From Roseovarius indicus (GTDB lineage: Bacteria > Pseudomonadota > Alphaproteobacteria > Rhodobacterales > Rhodobacteraceae), in assembly GCF_008728195.1 (NCBI RefSeq), contig NZ_CP031598.1:3968001-4032000 (forward strand): a DNA stretch of 64,000 bases, written 5' to 3'. The first letter of the stretch is position 1. Each line of letters opens with the position of its first letter. Of the stretch, positions 42,887 through 51,302 are shown one piece after another. A program made the translations under genes and the position numbers. The notes below the pieces were generated by a model. It was given only the letters and a program-made list of their open reading frames with translations, was not told the origin of the DNA and did no database searches.

Positions 42887-44305
42887 ATGCCCCCCCGCTA
42901 CATCCGCGACATGCGCGGCCACGGCCCCACCCCGCCCCATCCCCACTGGCCCGACGACGCCAGGATCGCCGTGCAATTCGTGCTGAACTACGAGGAAGGC
43001 GGGGAAAATTGCCTTCTCCACGGCGACGCCGCCTCCGAGGCGTTCCTGTCGGAAATCCCCGGCGCCCAGCCCTGGCCCGGCCAGCGCCACTGGAACATGG
43101 AATCGGTCTACGAATACGGCGCCCGCGCCGGTTTCTGGCGCCTCCACCGGCTCTTCACCTCGCGTGACATGCCCCTCACCGTCTACGGCGTCGCCACGGC
43201 GCTCGCGCGCTCCCCCGAACAGGTGAAGGCCATGCAAGAGGCCAACTGGGAAATCGCCAGCCACGGCCTCAAATGGATCGACTACAAGGACCACACGCCA
43301 GACGCCGAGCGCGCCGACATGCTCGAAGCCATCCGCCTGCACACGGAAGTCACCGGCGAAAGACCCCAAGGCTGGTACACCGGCCGCTGCTCGGTCAACA
43401 CCGTCCCCCTCGCCGCCGAGACGGGCGAATTCGACTACATCTCCGACACTTACGCCGACGACCTCCCCTACTGGGTCACCCTCGCCGGCCGCGATCAGCT
43501 CATCATCCCCTACACGCTCGACTGCAACGACATGCGCTTCGCCACGCCGCAGGGCTTCAACTCCGGCGACCAGTTCTTCGCCTATCTCCGCGACAGCTTC
43601 GACGCGCTCTACGCGGAAGGAGAAGCCGGCGCGCCCAAGATGCTCTCCATCGGCCTCCACTGCCGGCTGATCGGCCGCCCGGGCCGCGTCATGGCCCTGC
43701 AACGCTTCCTCGACCACGTCGAAGCCCATGAGGACGTCTGGGTCGCCCGCCGCATCGACATCGCCCGCCACTGGGCCGCAACCCACCCGCCCGAGCGCTT
43801 CGACCGCCCCTCCGAGATGGACCGCGCCACCTTCACCGCCCGCTTCGGCGGCATCTACGAACACTCCCCCTGGGTCGCCGACCAGGCCTTCGAACTCGAA
43901 CTCGGCCCCGCCCATGACAGCGCCGCGGGCCTCGCCTCGGCCATGGCCCGCGCCTTCCGCAATGCGCCCCACGACGCTCGCCTGCAGGTGCTCAAGGCCC
44001 ACCCCGACCTCGCCGGCAAACTCGCCGCCGCCGGCCGCCTGACCTCCGAGTCCACCGCCGAACAGGCCTCCGCCGGGCTCGACCTGCTCACCGACGAGGA
44101 ACGCGAAACCTTCACCCGCCTCAACGACGCCTATGTCGCCAAGCACGGCCACCCCTTCATCATCGCCGTCCGCGACCACGACAAACAAGGCATCCTCGCC
44201 GCCTTCGAAACCCGCCTCGCCAATGACAGCGCCACCGAATTCGCCACCGCCTGCGCCCAGGTCGAGCGCATCGCCGAGCTGCGCCTGCAGGACCTCCTGC
44301 CATGA
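42887..44305 (+). CDS. puuE: Fusion of allantoinase (PuuE) and OHCU decarboxylase (UraD)
   Basis: A 472-residue two-domain protein. Residues about 1-305 are a polysaccharide-deacetylase-fold, cofactor-independent allantoinase of the PuuE type (QFVLNYEEGGEN, WEIASHGLKWIDY, GWYTGRCSVNT, LSIGLHCRLIGRPGR). Residues about 308-472 are the OHCU decarboxylase domain (GGIYEHSPWVADQAF, LKAHPDLAGKLA, HGHPFIIAVRDHDKQGIL, catalytic His in EHSPW). The two domains catalyse consecutive steps: OHCU to S-allantoin, then allantoin to allantoate. Its stop overlaps the start of allA (ATGA). Confidence 0.92.
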   Translation: MPPRYIRDMRGHGPTPPHPHWPDDARIAVQFVLNYEEGGENCLLHGDAASEAFLSEIPGAQPWPGQRHWNMESVYEYGARAGFWRLHRLFTSRDMPLTVYGVATALARSPEQVKAMQEANWEIASHGLKWIDYKDHTPDAERADMLEAIRLHTEVTGERPQGWYTGRCSVNTVPLAAETGEFDYISDTYADDLPYWVTLAGRDQLIIPYTLDCNDMRFATPQGFNSGDQFFAYLRDSFDALYAEGEAGAPKMLSIGLHCRLIGRPGRVMALQRFLDHVEAHEDVWVARRIDIARHWAATHPPERFDRPSEMDRATFTARFGGIYEHSPWVADQAFELELGPAHDSAAGLASAMARAFRNAPHDARLQVLKAHPDLAGKLAAAGRLTSESTAEQASAGLDLLTDEERETFTRLNDAYVAKHGHPFIIAVRDHDKQGILAAFETRLANDSATEFATACAQVERIAELRLQDLLP

Positions 44306-44787
44306 CCACCATCACCGCCAAACCCCTGACGCCGCAGGCCTTCGCCCCCTTCGGCACTGTCATCGCCCGCCGCCCCGAGCCGGACGTGATGATCAACCAG
44401 GGGCTCTGCGGCCGCCATCACGCGCTCGCGCTCGCCGACATCTCCGACGGGGCCACCGGCATCAGCCTCTTCGACGCCGAACCGCGCAGCCTGCCCTACC
44501 GCCTCGACATGGTCGAACGCCACCCGCTGGGCTCGCAGGCCTTCATCCCGATGTCCGAAACCGGCTTCCTCGTCATCGTCGCCCCTGACGACGAGGGCCG
44601 CCCCGGCGCCCCGCTCGCCTTCCTCACCCGGCCCGGCGAAGGCATCCAGATCGCCCGCAACACCTGGCACGGCGTCCTCACGCCCCTGGCGCCCCCCGGC
44701 CTCTTCGCCGTGATCGACCGCATCGGCGACGGCCCCAACCTCGAGGAACACTGGTTCGACAGGCCCTACACGGTCACTGCCAAATAG
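44302..44787 (+). CDS. allA: Ureidoglycolate lyase
   Basis: Cleaves S-ureidoglycolate to glyoxylate and urea. The 161-residue cupin-fold enzyme has LTPQAFAPFGTVI, MVERHPLGSQAFIPM and ARNTWHGVLTPL, which carry the conserved active-site residues. Translationally coupled to the upstream fusion gene. With uraH and puuE-uraD it covers the middle and end of urate breakdown; uricase and allantoate amidohydrolase are not in the window. Confidence 0.92.
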   Translation: MTTITAKPLTPQAFAPFGTVIARRPEPDVMINQGLCGRHHALALADISDGATGISLFDAEPRSLPYRLDMVERHPLGSQAFIPMSETGFLVIVAPDDEGRPGAPLAFLTRPGEGIQIARNTWHGVLTPLAPPGLFAVIDRIGDGPNLEEHWFDRPYTVTAK

Positions 44788-44926
44788 GGGCGCTGCCCCT
44801 CGGCCTTCGGCCTCACCCCGGGATATTTCAGGCCAGAAGAAACAAGGGGCCCGTGCTTCTTCTTGGTGACAAATATCCCGGGGGGAGCGTTGAAATCTCC
44901 TGATTTCAACGTGGGGGGCTGGCCCC
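44786..44926. repeat. Cluster of palindromes between allA and the GAPDH-like gene
   Basis: In order: AGGGGCGCTGCCCCT at the allA stop; GGCCTTCGGCC; an inverted pair of the CCCCGGGATATTT...AGAAGAA element (44817-44883); a perfect CGTTGAAATC/GATTTCAACG hairpin (44888-44911); and GGGGGCTGGCCCCC abutting the GAPDH stop. The genes are convergent, so the cluster probably works as a two-way terminator. Confidence 0.7.
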
Positions 44927-45922
44927 CTACCGCCGTGCGATCAAGCGCGCCATGTCCAGCATGCGGCAGGAAAACCCCCACTCGTTGTCGTACCAGCCAA
45001 AGACCCGCAGCAACCCGCCCTGCGAGACCGACGTCTCCGGCCCCACCAGCACGATCGATTCCGGCCGCCCGCGCAGGTCGGCACTGACCAGCGGCTTCTC
45101 CGTCCAGCCGAAGACGGGCGAGCCCTCCGCCGCCTCTTTCAACACCGCGTTCACCGCCGCTTCCGTCACCGCCTCGCGCACCTGCACCGTCAGGTCGATG
45201 CACGACACGCTCGCCGTCGGCACCCGGATCGCCCTTGCCTCGATCCGCCCCGCCATATGCGGCAGGACAAGCCCGGTCTGATGCTGCGCGCTGGTGGTCG
45301 TCGGCACCATCGACAGCGCCGCCGCCCGGCTGCGCTCGGGCGCGCTGCGGGGCTTGTCGACCGTGGGCTGGCTGCCGGTATAGCAATGCACCGTGGTCAT
45401 CTGGCCGCTTTCCACCCCGAAGGCGGCATCGAGCACCCGCACCAGCGGCGCCAGCGCATTCGTGGTGCAGGAGGCGTTCGAGATGATCCGCTCGTCACCC
45501 AGCTCGCCCTCGTTCGCCCCCAGAACCACCGTGATATCCGCCTCCGCCGAGGGTCCCGAGACCAGCACCGCCTTCGCCCCGGCGGCCAGCCCGCGCTCGG
45601 CCACCGCCCGCTTGCCGCCCATGCCGGTGCATTCCAGCACCAGATCGACGCCCGAAAGATCCAGCGCGCTCAGATCCGGCGCCGCGTGAAAGGGAATCGC
45701 CTTCCCATCGACAATCAACTCATTCTCGCCAGTCGATACCTCCCCATGCCAGGGCCCGAACACGCTGTCATATTCGAAAAGATACGCGCAGGTCTCAAGC
45801 GGCTCGATCTCGTTGATCAGCACCAGCTCGACATCCGGCGCCTCCCGCAGCAGGATGCGCAACAGCGTCCGGCCGATCCGGCCGAACCCGTTCAGGGCGA
45901 TGCGGATGGGGATCTCGGTCAT
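44927..45922 (-). CDS. Divergent glyceraldehyde-3-phosphate dehydrogenase-like protein
   Basis: A 331-residue GAPDH-family protein. The nucleotide motif is NGFGRIGR, the catalytic Cys and His are in SNASCTTN and TTVHCYTGSQ, and the C-terminal WYDNEWGFSCRMLDM is normal. It is divergent at expected substrate and cofactor positions: the conserved IND becomes INE, the phosphate-site TGAA becomes TSAQ, and SCTTNC becomes SCTTNA. It may be a specialised isozyme (for example a different aldehyde phosphate or cofactor). The start MTEIPIRIALNG was chosen because the upstream frame is not family sequence. Confidence 0.85.
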   Translation of the reverse strand: MTEIPIRIALNGFGRIGRTLLRILLREAPDVELVLINEIEPLETCAYLFEYDSVFGPWHGEVSTGENELIVDGKAIPFHAAPDLSALDLSGVDLVLECTGMGGKRAVAERGLAAGAKAVLVSGPSAEADITVVLGANEGELGDERIISNASCTTNALAPLVRVLDAAFGVESGQMTTVHCYTGSQPTVDKPRSAPERSRAAALSMVPTTTSAQHQTGLVLPHMAGRIEARAIRVPTASVSCIDLTVQVREAVTEAAVNAVLKEAAEGSPVFGWTEKPLVSADLRGRPESIVLVGPETSVSQGGLLRVFGWYDNEWGFSCRMLDMARLIARR

Positions 45923-46212
45923 GGGCTCTCTCCGACAAAGCGACTCGTCGCGCCGGACTGTCCGCCCGCGCCGCCGGATTTGCCAGCCCCTGACACGAAA
46001 CTTGATCAAACCCGCGCAACGTCACGCGGCTTTACGAATTCTTGGCAAAGGCGGGGGAACCTTGGCCCGCGTCGCCGTAGTTTCGTGGCACGCGCCGCAA
46101 CCGGTCCCCATGTCGCGTTAACCCTGAGACACCACCAGGCTTTACTAAATCTTAAGAAACCGACAGAATACTGTGACTGTTCTAAAGTGGATTTCAGTGT
46201 TCTCACCGAAAT

Positions 46213-46242
46213 CGGCCCCGCGAAGCGGCTACTTCGCGGGGC
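46213..46242 (-). terminator. Perfect GC hairpin downstream of the small membrane peptide
   Basis: GGCCCCGCGAAG pairs with CTTCGCGGGGCC around a six-base loop (12 bp). In minus-strand orientation it follows the small peptide gene by 17 bases but has only GATTTC after it. On the plus strand TTCTTC follows, a weak T-rich tail. Confidence 0.5.
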
Positions 46243-46259
46243 CTTCTTCAAACAAGACC

Positions 46260-46349
46260 TTAAGATCCTGCCCAAAGCTGCATGATGGCCACGATCAACG
46301 TCGCGATCGCCACTGCCAGCATGACTGTTCTGAAGTGTCTTTCGTTCAG
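46260..46349 (-). CDS. Candidate 29-residue single-span membrane peptide (CTG start)
   Basis: A short frame on the minus strand: NERHFRTVMLAVAIATLIVA followed by IMQLWAGS and TAA. The hydrophobic run of about 17 residues makes one membrane helix with a basic N-terminus, as in known small bacterial membrane proteins. AAGGAGG lies eight bases before a CTG, at ideal distance; an in-frame ATG nine codons later lacks such a site. A 12-bp hairpin follows the stop. Too short to be sure: the Shine-Dalgarno match could be chance. The surrounding gap, 45923-46430, holds no other gene. Confidence 0.4.
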   Translation of the reverse strand: MNERHFRTVMLAVAIATLIVAIMQLWAGS

Positions 46350-46430
46350 CGTCCTCACCTCCTTCCGCCGTGAAGTGTCACGGCGAAAGGCAGCATCGGG
46401 CGATCCGATAAAGTTTGAGTTAACTCCGCT

Positions 46431-47249
46431 TCACAGCGCCATATGCCGGTTCACATCCTTGTAGAGCAGGTAGCGAAACTTCCCCGGCCCGCCCGCATAG
46501 CAGGCCTGCGGACAAAACGCGCGCAGCCACATGTAATCACCCGCCTCCACCTCGACCCAGTCGGTGTTGAGCTTGTAGGCCGCCTTCCCCTCCAGAACGT
46601 AGAGCCCATGCTCCATCACATGCGTCTCCATGAACGGGATCACCGCGCCCGGCTCCAGCGTCACGATCGTCACGTGCATGTCGTGCCGCATGTCCTCGGG
46701 GTCGACGAACCGCGTCGTGGCCCAGCGCCCCTCGGTATCGGGCATCGGATCGGGCGCCAGCCCGCTCTCATTGGCAAACACCGGCTCGGGCCAGCCCAGC
46801 CCCTCGACCGGCTCATAGGCCTTGCGGATCCAGTGGAACACCGCCACCGCCTCGCCCTCATTGCGAAGCCGCCAGTCGCTCGCCGCCGGCATGTAGGCAT
46901 AGCCCCCCTCGCCCAGCCGGTGCTCTTCCCCGGCAACCGTCACCATCACCTCGCCCGAGGTCACGAACAGCACCCCCTCGGCCTCCTCGTTGCTCTCGGG
47001 CCGCTCCGACCCGCCACCGGGCGCGACCTCCATGATGTAATGCGAAAACGTCTCGGCGAACCCCGACAGCGGCCTTGCCAGAACCCACAGCCGTGTCCCC
47101 TCCCAATGCGGCAAACGAGAGGTCACGATATCCCGCATCGTGCCTCTCGGCAGCACGGCATAGGCTTCGGTAAAGACGGCGCGGTCGGTCAGCAGGCCTG
47201 TTTGCGGCGGCAGCCCGCCCTCGGGAGAGTAATACGTACGGTCGGTCAT
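46431..47249 (-). CDS. allE: (S)-ureidoglycine aminohydrolase
   Basis: Releases ammonia from S-ureidoglycine to give S-ureidoglycolate, the substrate of AllA. A 272-residue bicupin: TYYSPEGGLPPQT at the start, EEAEGVLFVTSGEVMVTV in cupin 1, and EPGAVIPFMETHVMEHGLYVLEGKAAYKLN (metal-binding Glu-His-His pattern) in cupin 2, ending WLRAFCPQACYAGGPGKFRYLLYKDVNR. The start at 47249 is preferred because GGAAAG precedes it. It belongs to the ureide pathway set but is on the opposite strand, separated by the GAPDH-like gene. Confidence 0.93.
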   Translation of the reverse strand: MTDRTYYSPEGGLPPQTGLLTDRAVFTEAYAVLPRGTMRDIVTSRLPHWEGTRLWVLARPLSGFAETFSHYIMEVAPGGGSERPESNEEAEGVLFVTSGEVMVTVAGEEHRLGEGGYAYMPAASDWRLRNEGEAVAVFHWIRKAYEPVEGLGWPEPVFANESGLAPDPMPDTEGRWATTRFVDPEDMRHDMHVTIVTLEPGAVIPFMETHVMEHGLYVLEGKAAYKLNTDWVEVEAGDYMWLRAFCPQACYAGGPGKFRYLLYKDVNRHMAL

Positions 47250-47367
47250 CAGGCTTTCCATCAGGCTCGGGATTACCCCCCAAGCAAAGCCCCGCACCGC
47301 GCCCATGGCAACGCATAAACCGCCCCCGCCCGGCTGAAGGACAATCAGGTTTTGCCTGAAGATCGTC

Positions 47368-48687
47368 TCAGCCCCGCGTCGCCGCCTCGACCACCGGGTA
47401 ACGCAGCCCCAGCGTCACCCCCCGAGCCACGAAACTGACCAGCAGCGCCAGCCACAGCCCGTGATTGCCTATCGCCGGCACCAGAAGCGCCGCCGTCACG
47501 GCATAGGCCCCCAGGCTGATCACCATCATGTTGCGCATCTCGTCGGCCCGCGTCGCGCCGATGAAGATCCCGTCCAGCATCCACGCCGCCACCCCCAGAA
47601 GGGGTGCCAGAACCATGTAGCCAAGATAGACCCTTGCCGCCTCCTGCACCTCGGGCGCCTTGGCCAGCAAATCGATGATCATGCCGCCCCCGGCCCAGAA
47701 TACCACCGCCAGCCCGGCCGCGATGATCACGCCCCAAAGGCTCGTCAGCGCCGCCCCGCGGCGCAAAAGCCCGGCATCGCGGCGCCCCACGGCCTGCCCC
47801 ACCAGCGCCTCGGCGGCAAAGGCGAACCCATCCAGCGCATTGGCTGTGATGTGCAGGAACTGCAACAGAACCTGGTTCGCGGCCAGCGTCACGTCGCCGA
47901 AATCGCTGCCGAGAAACAGGAACGACACGAACACCGCCTCAAGCATCAGCGACCGCAGCAGGATATCGCGGTTCACGCTCGCCATCCGGCGAAGCCGCAC
48001 CGGGTCGAACACCCGCGGCCAGTCGCGCCAGGCCGGCACGCGAAACGCCCCGCGGCACAGCCAGAGGCCAAGCGCCAGCCCCGACCACTCGGCGATGAAC
48101 GTGGCCCAGGCCACCCCCGTGACGCCCCAGTCGAGCCCCAGCACGAACCACAGGTCGAGCACGATGTTGAGCCCGTTCATCGCCACCTGTACCGCCAGCA
48201 CCGAGCCCGTCCGCTCCAGCGCGATCATCCAGCCGGTCACCCCGAAGAGCGCGATCATCGCGGGCCCGCTCCAGACCCGGATGGCCATGTAGTCCCGCGC
48301 CAGCGTCTCGACCTCGGCACTTGCGGGCGACAGCAGGAACGCCAGGTCGAAGAGCGGTCGCTGCAAAAGGATCAGGATCATCCCCGCCGACAGCCCGATG
48401 ATCAGCGCGCGCGTCAGAAGTGCGGCCACCTCCCCCGTCTGCCCCGCGCCATGGGCCTGGCTCGCAAGGCCCGTGGTGCCCATCCTGAGGAACCCGAAAA
48501 TCCAGTAGATCGCCGTCAGGATGATCGCCCCGATCCCCACGGCGCCGATCGGTGCGGCCAACCCCATTTGCCCAACCACGCCGGTATCGACCAGGCCCAG
48601 AACGGGCACGGTGGCATTGGAAATCAGGATCGGAAGGGCGATCCGCAACACGCGGCCATGCGTGATCGCCCGTGCCGCCTCAGCCAT
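47368..48687 (-). CDS. MATE-family efflux transporter
   Basis: A 439-residue protein with twelve predicted membrane helices in two homologous halves. The N-terminal ILRIALPILISNATVPVLGLVDTGVVGQMG and LQFLHITANALDGFAFAAEALVGQAVG are typical of the DinF-type branch. MATE proteins export cationic or planar compounds with Na+ or H+; the substrate is not predictable. Its start overlaps the end of the following thioesterase gene by eight bases. Confidence 0.9.
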   Translation of the reverse strand: MAEAARAITHGRVLRIALPILISNATVPVLGLVDTGVVGQMGLAAPIGAVGIGAIILTAIYWIFGFLRMGTTGLASQAHGAGQTGEVAALLTRALIIGLSAGMILILLQRPLFDLAFLLSPASAEVETLARDYMAIRVWSGPAMIALFGVTGWMIALERTGSVLAVQVAMNGLNIVLDLWFVLGLDWGVTGVAWATFIAEWSGLALGLWLCRGAFRVPAWRDWPRVFDPVRLRRMASVNRDILLRSLMLEAVFVSFLFLGSDFGDVTLAANQVLLQFLHITANALDGFAFAAEALVGQAVGRRDAGLLRRGAALTSLWGVIIAAGLAVVFWAGGGMIIDLLAKAPEVQEAARVYLGYMVLAPLLGVAAWMLDGIFIGATRADEMRNMMVISLGAYAVTAALLVPAIGNHGLWLALLVSFVARGVTLGLRYPVVEAATRG

Positions 48688-49189
48688 CCCCGCGCGGCAT
48701 CAGGAAATGCCCGGTCGCCTGGGCAAAGGGCCGGGCGCGGTTGTCCTGCCACGCCTCGACATGCACGCTGGCATAGCGGCGGCCCGACCGGTTCACCTTG
48801 GCGCGCGCATAGGCGTCGCGCGGCAGGCCCGATCGCAGGTAATCCACGGTAAAGCTGATCGTCTTGGGCAGGTCGGGCAAATCGCCCCCCACCAGCTTCT
48901 CGGGGTCGATCCGCCCGCTTTCGATCTCGTCCCACAGCATCGACCAGCTCAGCCCGATGATCGACGCCATCTCCATGAAGGCCGCCGTCGCGCCGCCATG
49001 GATCGCCGGAAGCGACGGATTCCCGATCAGCGTCTCCTTGAACGGCATGATCGCGGTCAGCTCGTCGCCCCGCCGGTCGAACTCGATGCCGAGGAACCGG
49101 ATATACGGCACCCCGTCCACCAGCGCATGCAGCGCGGCGTCGCGGCGCTGCTTGATCACCTGAACCGGTTCGGGCTTCTCGCGCGCCAT
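48680..49189 (-). CDS. Hotdog-fold thioesterase (PaaI-like), 1
   Basis: A 169-residue protein with hotdog features: GIEFDRRGDELTAIMPFKETLIGNPSLPAIHGGATAAFMEMASIIGLSW. HGG plus the downstream Glu correspond to the active region of PaaI thioesterases. The start overlaps the stop of the other thioesterase by one base (TGATG), so the two are translated together. They probably act on acyl-CoA intermediates as a pair or heteromer. Confidence 0.8.
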   Translation of the reverse strand: MAREKPEPVQVIKQRRDAALHALVDGVPYIRFLGIEFDRRGDELTAIMPFKETLIGNPSLPAIHGGATAAFMEMASIIGLSWSMLWDEIESGRIDPEKLVGGDLPDLPKTISFTVDYLRSGLPRDAYARAKVNRSGRRYASVHVEAWQDNRARPFAQATGHFLMPRGDG

Positions 49190-49611
49190 CAGGTCTTCCC
49201 CGTCGTGAAGGTGCCGGTCGCGGTGGCGACGGGCCGGTCGGCATCGTCGTCCATCGCCTTCGCCCGCACGAAGGCCACCGTGCGGGTCACGTGGAAACAC
49301 TCGGCCTCGGCGCGGATGCGCTGGCCGGGCGTCGCGGGGCGCATGTAGTCGATGCGCAGGTCGATCGTCGCGGTCGAGCCGCCGCAATCGGGATGGCTCA
49401 GCGCCGCCGCCCCGCAGCAGGTATCCATCAGCGCCGACACCGCGCCGCCGTGAATCACCCCCGTCCTCGGGTCGCCCACGAAGCGCGCGTCATAGGCCAT
49501 CTCGATCTCGGCATGGCCGCCCTCGATCCGGGTCAGCTTCATGCCCAGCGCATCCGAATGCGGGATGGCCTGGATGAACTGCTCGGCGATTTTCGACTTG
49601 TCGACGCCCAT
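49189..49611 (-). CDS. Hotdog-fold thioesterase (PaaI-like), 2
   Basis: A 140-residue protein: GMKLTRIEGGHAEIEMAYDARFVGDPRTGVIHGGAVSALMDTCCGAAA, with the HGG and Asp-containing helix of the PaaI family, and IDLRIDYMRPATPGQRIRAEAE. It is a paralogue of the downstream gene and coupled to it. First gene of a small thioesterase-thioesterase-MATE unit. Confidence 0.85.
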   Translation of the reverse strand: MGVDKSKIAEQFIQAIPHSDALGMKLTRIEGGHAEIEMAYDARFVGDPRTGVIHGGAVSALMDTCCGAAALSHPDCGGSTATIDLRIDYMRPATPGQRIRAEAECFHVTRTVAFVRAKAMDDDADRPVATATGTFTTGKT

Positions 49612-49745
49612 GCGTCTCCCTTTCCTGCCCCGTGGTCCGCCCCCGGGCGCGCCCTTTATGAGCCCGAACCGCCCCGACCTGCAAGACCGGCAGTTGCCCT
49701 GCGGCGCGCATGGTTCTAATTTCCCGGATAAGGGGAGCCTGTGCG

Positions 49746-50117
49746 ATGCCGGAAAGCCAACTGACATTCAAGGAAATGTGCGCGAAGTTCGACGTGACGC
49801 CGCGCACCCTGCGCTATTACGAATACATCGAACTGCTCAGTCCCGAACGCGATGGGCGCTCCCGCTATTACGGGCCCCGCGAAGTGGCCCGGCTGACCCT
49901 CATCCTGCGCGGCCGCCGCTGGGGCTTCGCGCTCGAGGAAATCCGCCAGTGGCTCGAGATCTACGAGGAAGAAGGCACCGAGGCCCAGATGCGCAACTGG
50001 GTCGAGATGGCCGACCAGAAGCTCGAGGAACTCGAACGCCAGCGCGCCCAGCTCGAAAAGGCCATGAAGGAACTCCGCGACACCCGCGACGAGGTGGCGC
50101 GCAACTTCACCTCCTGA
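49746..50117 (+). CDS. MerR-family transcriptional regulator (LiuR-like), 1
   Basis: A 123-residue regulator. The winged helix is FKEMCAKFDVTPRTLRYYEYIELLSPERDGRSRYYGPREVARLTLILRGRRWGFALEEI, followed by a long dimerisation coiled coil (LEELERQRAQLEKAMKELRDTRDEVARN). No metal-binding Cys, as in LiuR/AtuR-type regulators of branched-chain and fatty acid degradation. The ATG at 49746 has GGGGAG eight bases upstream. It is closely similar to the MerR gene at 51303, so the two are paralogues. Confidence 0.88.
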   Translation: MPESQLTFKEMCAKFDVTPRTLRYYEYIELLSPERDGRSRYYGPREVARLTLILRGRRWGFALEEIRQWLEIYEEEGTEAQMRNWVEMADQKLEELERQRAQLEKAMKELRDTRDEVARNFTS

Positions 50118-50179
50118 CGGCCTCCGTCCCGGCCCTTCTCACCGACGGAGCCCCCGGATCACGACCGGAGCGCGTCGTG

Positions 50180-50202
50180 CGTAGGGTGGGTGCCAACCCA
50201 CC
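50180..50202 (+). repeat. GTAGGGTGGGT palindrome
   Basis: GTAGGGTGGGT, three bases, AACCCACC, in the gap between the convergent MerR and methyltransferase genes. Confidence 0.75.
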
Positions 50203-50217
50203 GCCACCGCCCCGGCA

Positions 50218-50997
50218 TCACTCCGGCTTCCGGCCTCGAATGTGGTGCGGGCAATGCTCGCCCTTCTGAAGAACACGCAGCATCTTGGTCCAGGTCTCCA
50301 CCTGGTGACCGATGAATTCCTTGCCGTGCCGCTCTTCCAGCCCCGGCCGCTCGTCCCCGGTGAGCCACGCCAGCTCCTCGGCCGCCACTTCCGCATACCA
50401 CGGGTTGCGGTTCACCAGCTCGACATCCTCGAACCCGGCCTCGCGCATCGCCTTCTCATAGGTCGCGGGCGAGGCCATGGCGAAATCCAGGTCCTCCGAC
50501 TTGATATACTCCACCATTTCCGGCGAGGGATCGTCGTCATGCCCGATCAGCCAGTCCGACGCCGCGAACATGCCGCCGGGCTTCAAAATCCGGAACGCGT
50601 CCTTCGCCATCGCGGCCTTGTCGGGGATGTGGATGATCGAATCCTTCGAAAAGACCACGTCGAAGCTTTCGTCGGGAAACGGGAACGGCCCCGGCTCGAC
50701 CTTCTCGATGGTCACCCGGCTCGACACGCCGCCCAGCTCGGCCCGGCGCCGCGCGGCGGCACAGACCGGCTCTTCCACGTCGATGCCGGTGACGTGCTCG
50801 GCGCCCAGGTCATGCGCCATCAGCACCACGCACGCCCCCGAGCCACAGCCGATATCCAGCGCCCGCTTGCCCGACACGTCGACCCCGTGCAGCACGCGCC
50901 GCACCTCGTCCGGCCCGCCGGGCGAAAGGAACCCCTCGCCCCACAATTCCTCGAGGAAAGAAATGGTCTGATTGTCGTAAAGGTCGTCGTCGGTCAT
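50218..50997 (-). CDS. SAM-dependent methyltransferase resembling phosphoethanolamine N-methyltransferase
   Basis: A 259-residue class I methyltransferase. Motif I is ALDIGCGSGACVV, post-I is VTGIDVEE, motif II region FDVVFSKDSIIHI and motif III LKPGGMFAASDWL. The N-terminal LWGEGFLSPGG matches the WGEGFxSxGG-like block seen in plant and nematode phosphoethanolamine methyltransferases, suggesting an amine or phosphobase acceptor; this is an inference. The start MTDDDLYDN was chosen from the family N-terminus. It lies between two MerR genes. Confidence 0.72.
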   Translation of the reverse strand: MTDDDLYDNQTISFLEELWGEGFLSPGGPDEVRRVLHGVDVSGKRALDIGCGSGACVVLMAHDLGAEHVTGIDVEEPVCAAARRRAELGGVSSRVTIEKVEPGPFPFPDESFDVVFSKDSIIHIPDKAAMAKDAFRILKPGGMFAASDWLIGHDDDPSPEMVEYIKSEDLDFAMASPATYEKAMREAGFEDVELVNRNPWYAEVAAEELAWLTGDERPGLEERHGKEFIGHQVETWTKMLRVLQKGEHCPHHIRGRKPE

Positions 50998-51186
50998 GGG
51001 CGGCCTCGGCTCTCTGAAACGGGTGCGAAGATGAACATAAGACTTATGCACCCCGGCCCCGTGCACAAGCCCGAATACGCTCTGCCAGAAAGCGTACAGA
51101 ACGGCAAAATCCTGCCAAATCAGCAAGTTTTCGCCGCCGCGCCTCCTAACGAAATTTCGCCAAACCCCTGTTTCCCTTGCTTGATC

Positions 51187-51285
51187 TTACGTCAGTTTAA
51201 AGTGACGCAACGTAGTAGTTACGTCAACATGGATCCCTGTTGTAACCGTGGCCCGGGATGCGCAGGTATTGCCAAGTTGACGTAA
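51187..51285 (+). promoter_or_regulatory. Candidate operator region of the MerR regulator at 51303
   Basis: TTACGTCA (51187-51194), eight bases, TGACGCAA (51203-51210) form a dyad with one mismatch. TTACGTCA recurs at 51219-51226, and its complement TGACGTAA at 51278-51285, just before the regulator start. Repeated half-sites next to a MerR gene and an acyl-CoA dehydrogenase fit LiuR-like autoregulation and control of the beta-oxidation genes. The rest of the 305-base gap 50998-51302 shows nothing else. Confidence 0.55.
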
Positions 51286-51302
51286 TGATAACGAGCGAAC
51301 CG

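Noticed and set aside
46282..46464. 60-codon plus-strand frame in the gap before allE.
   Set aside because: It is opposite the better-supported minus-strand small peptide, has no ribosome-binding site, and runs into allE on the other strand.
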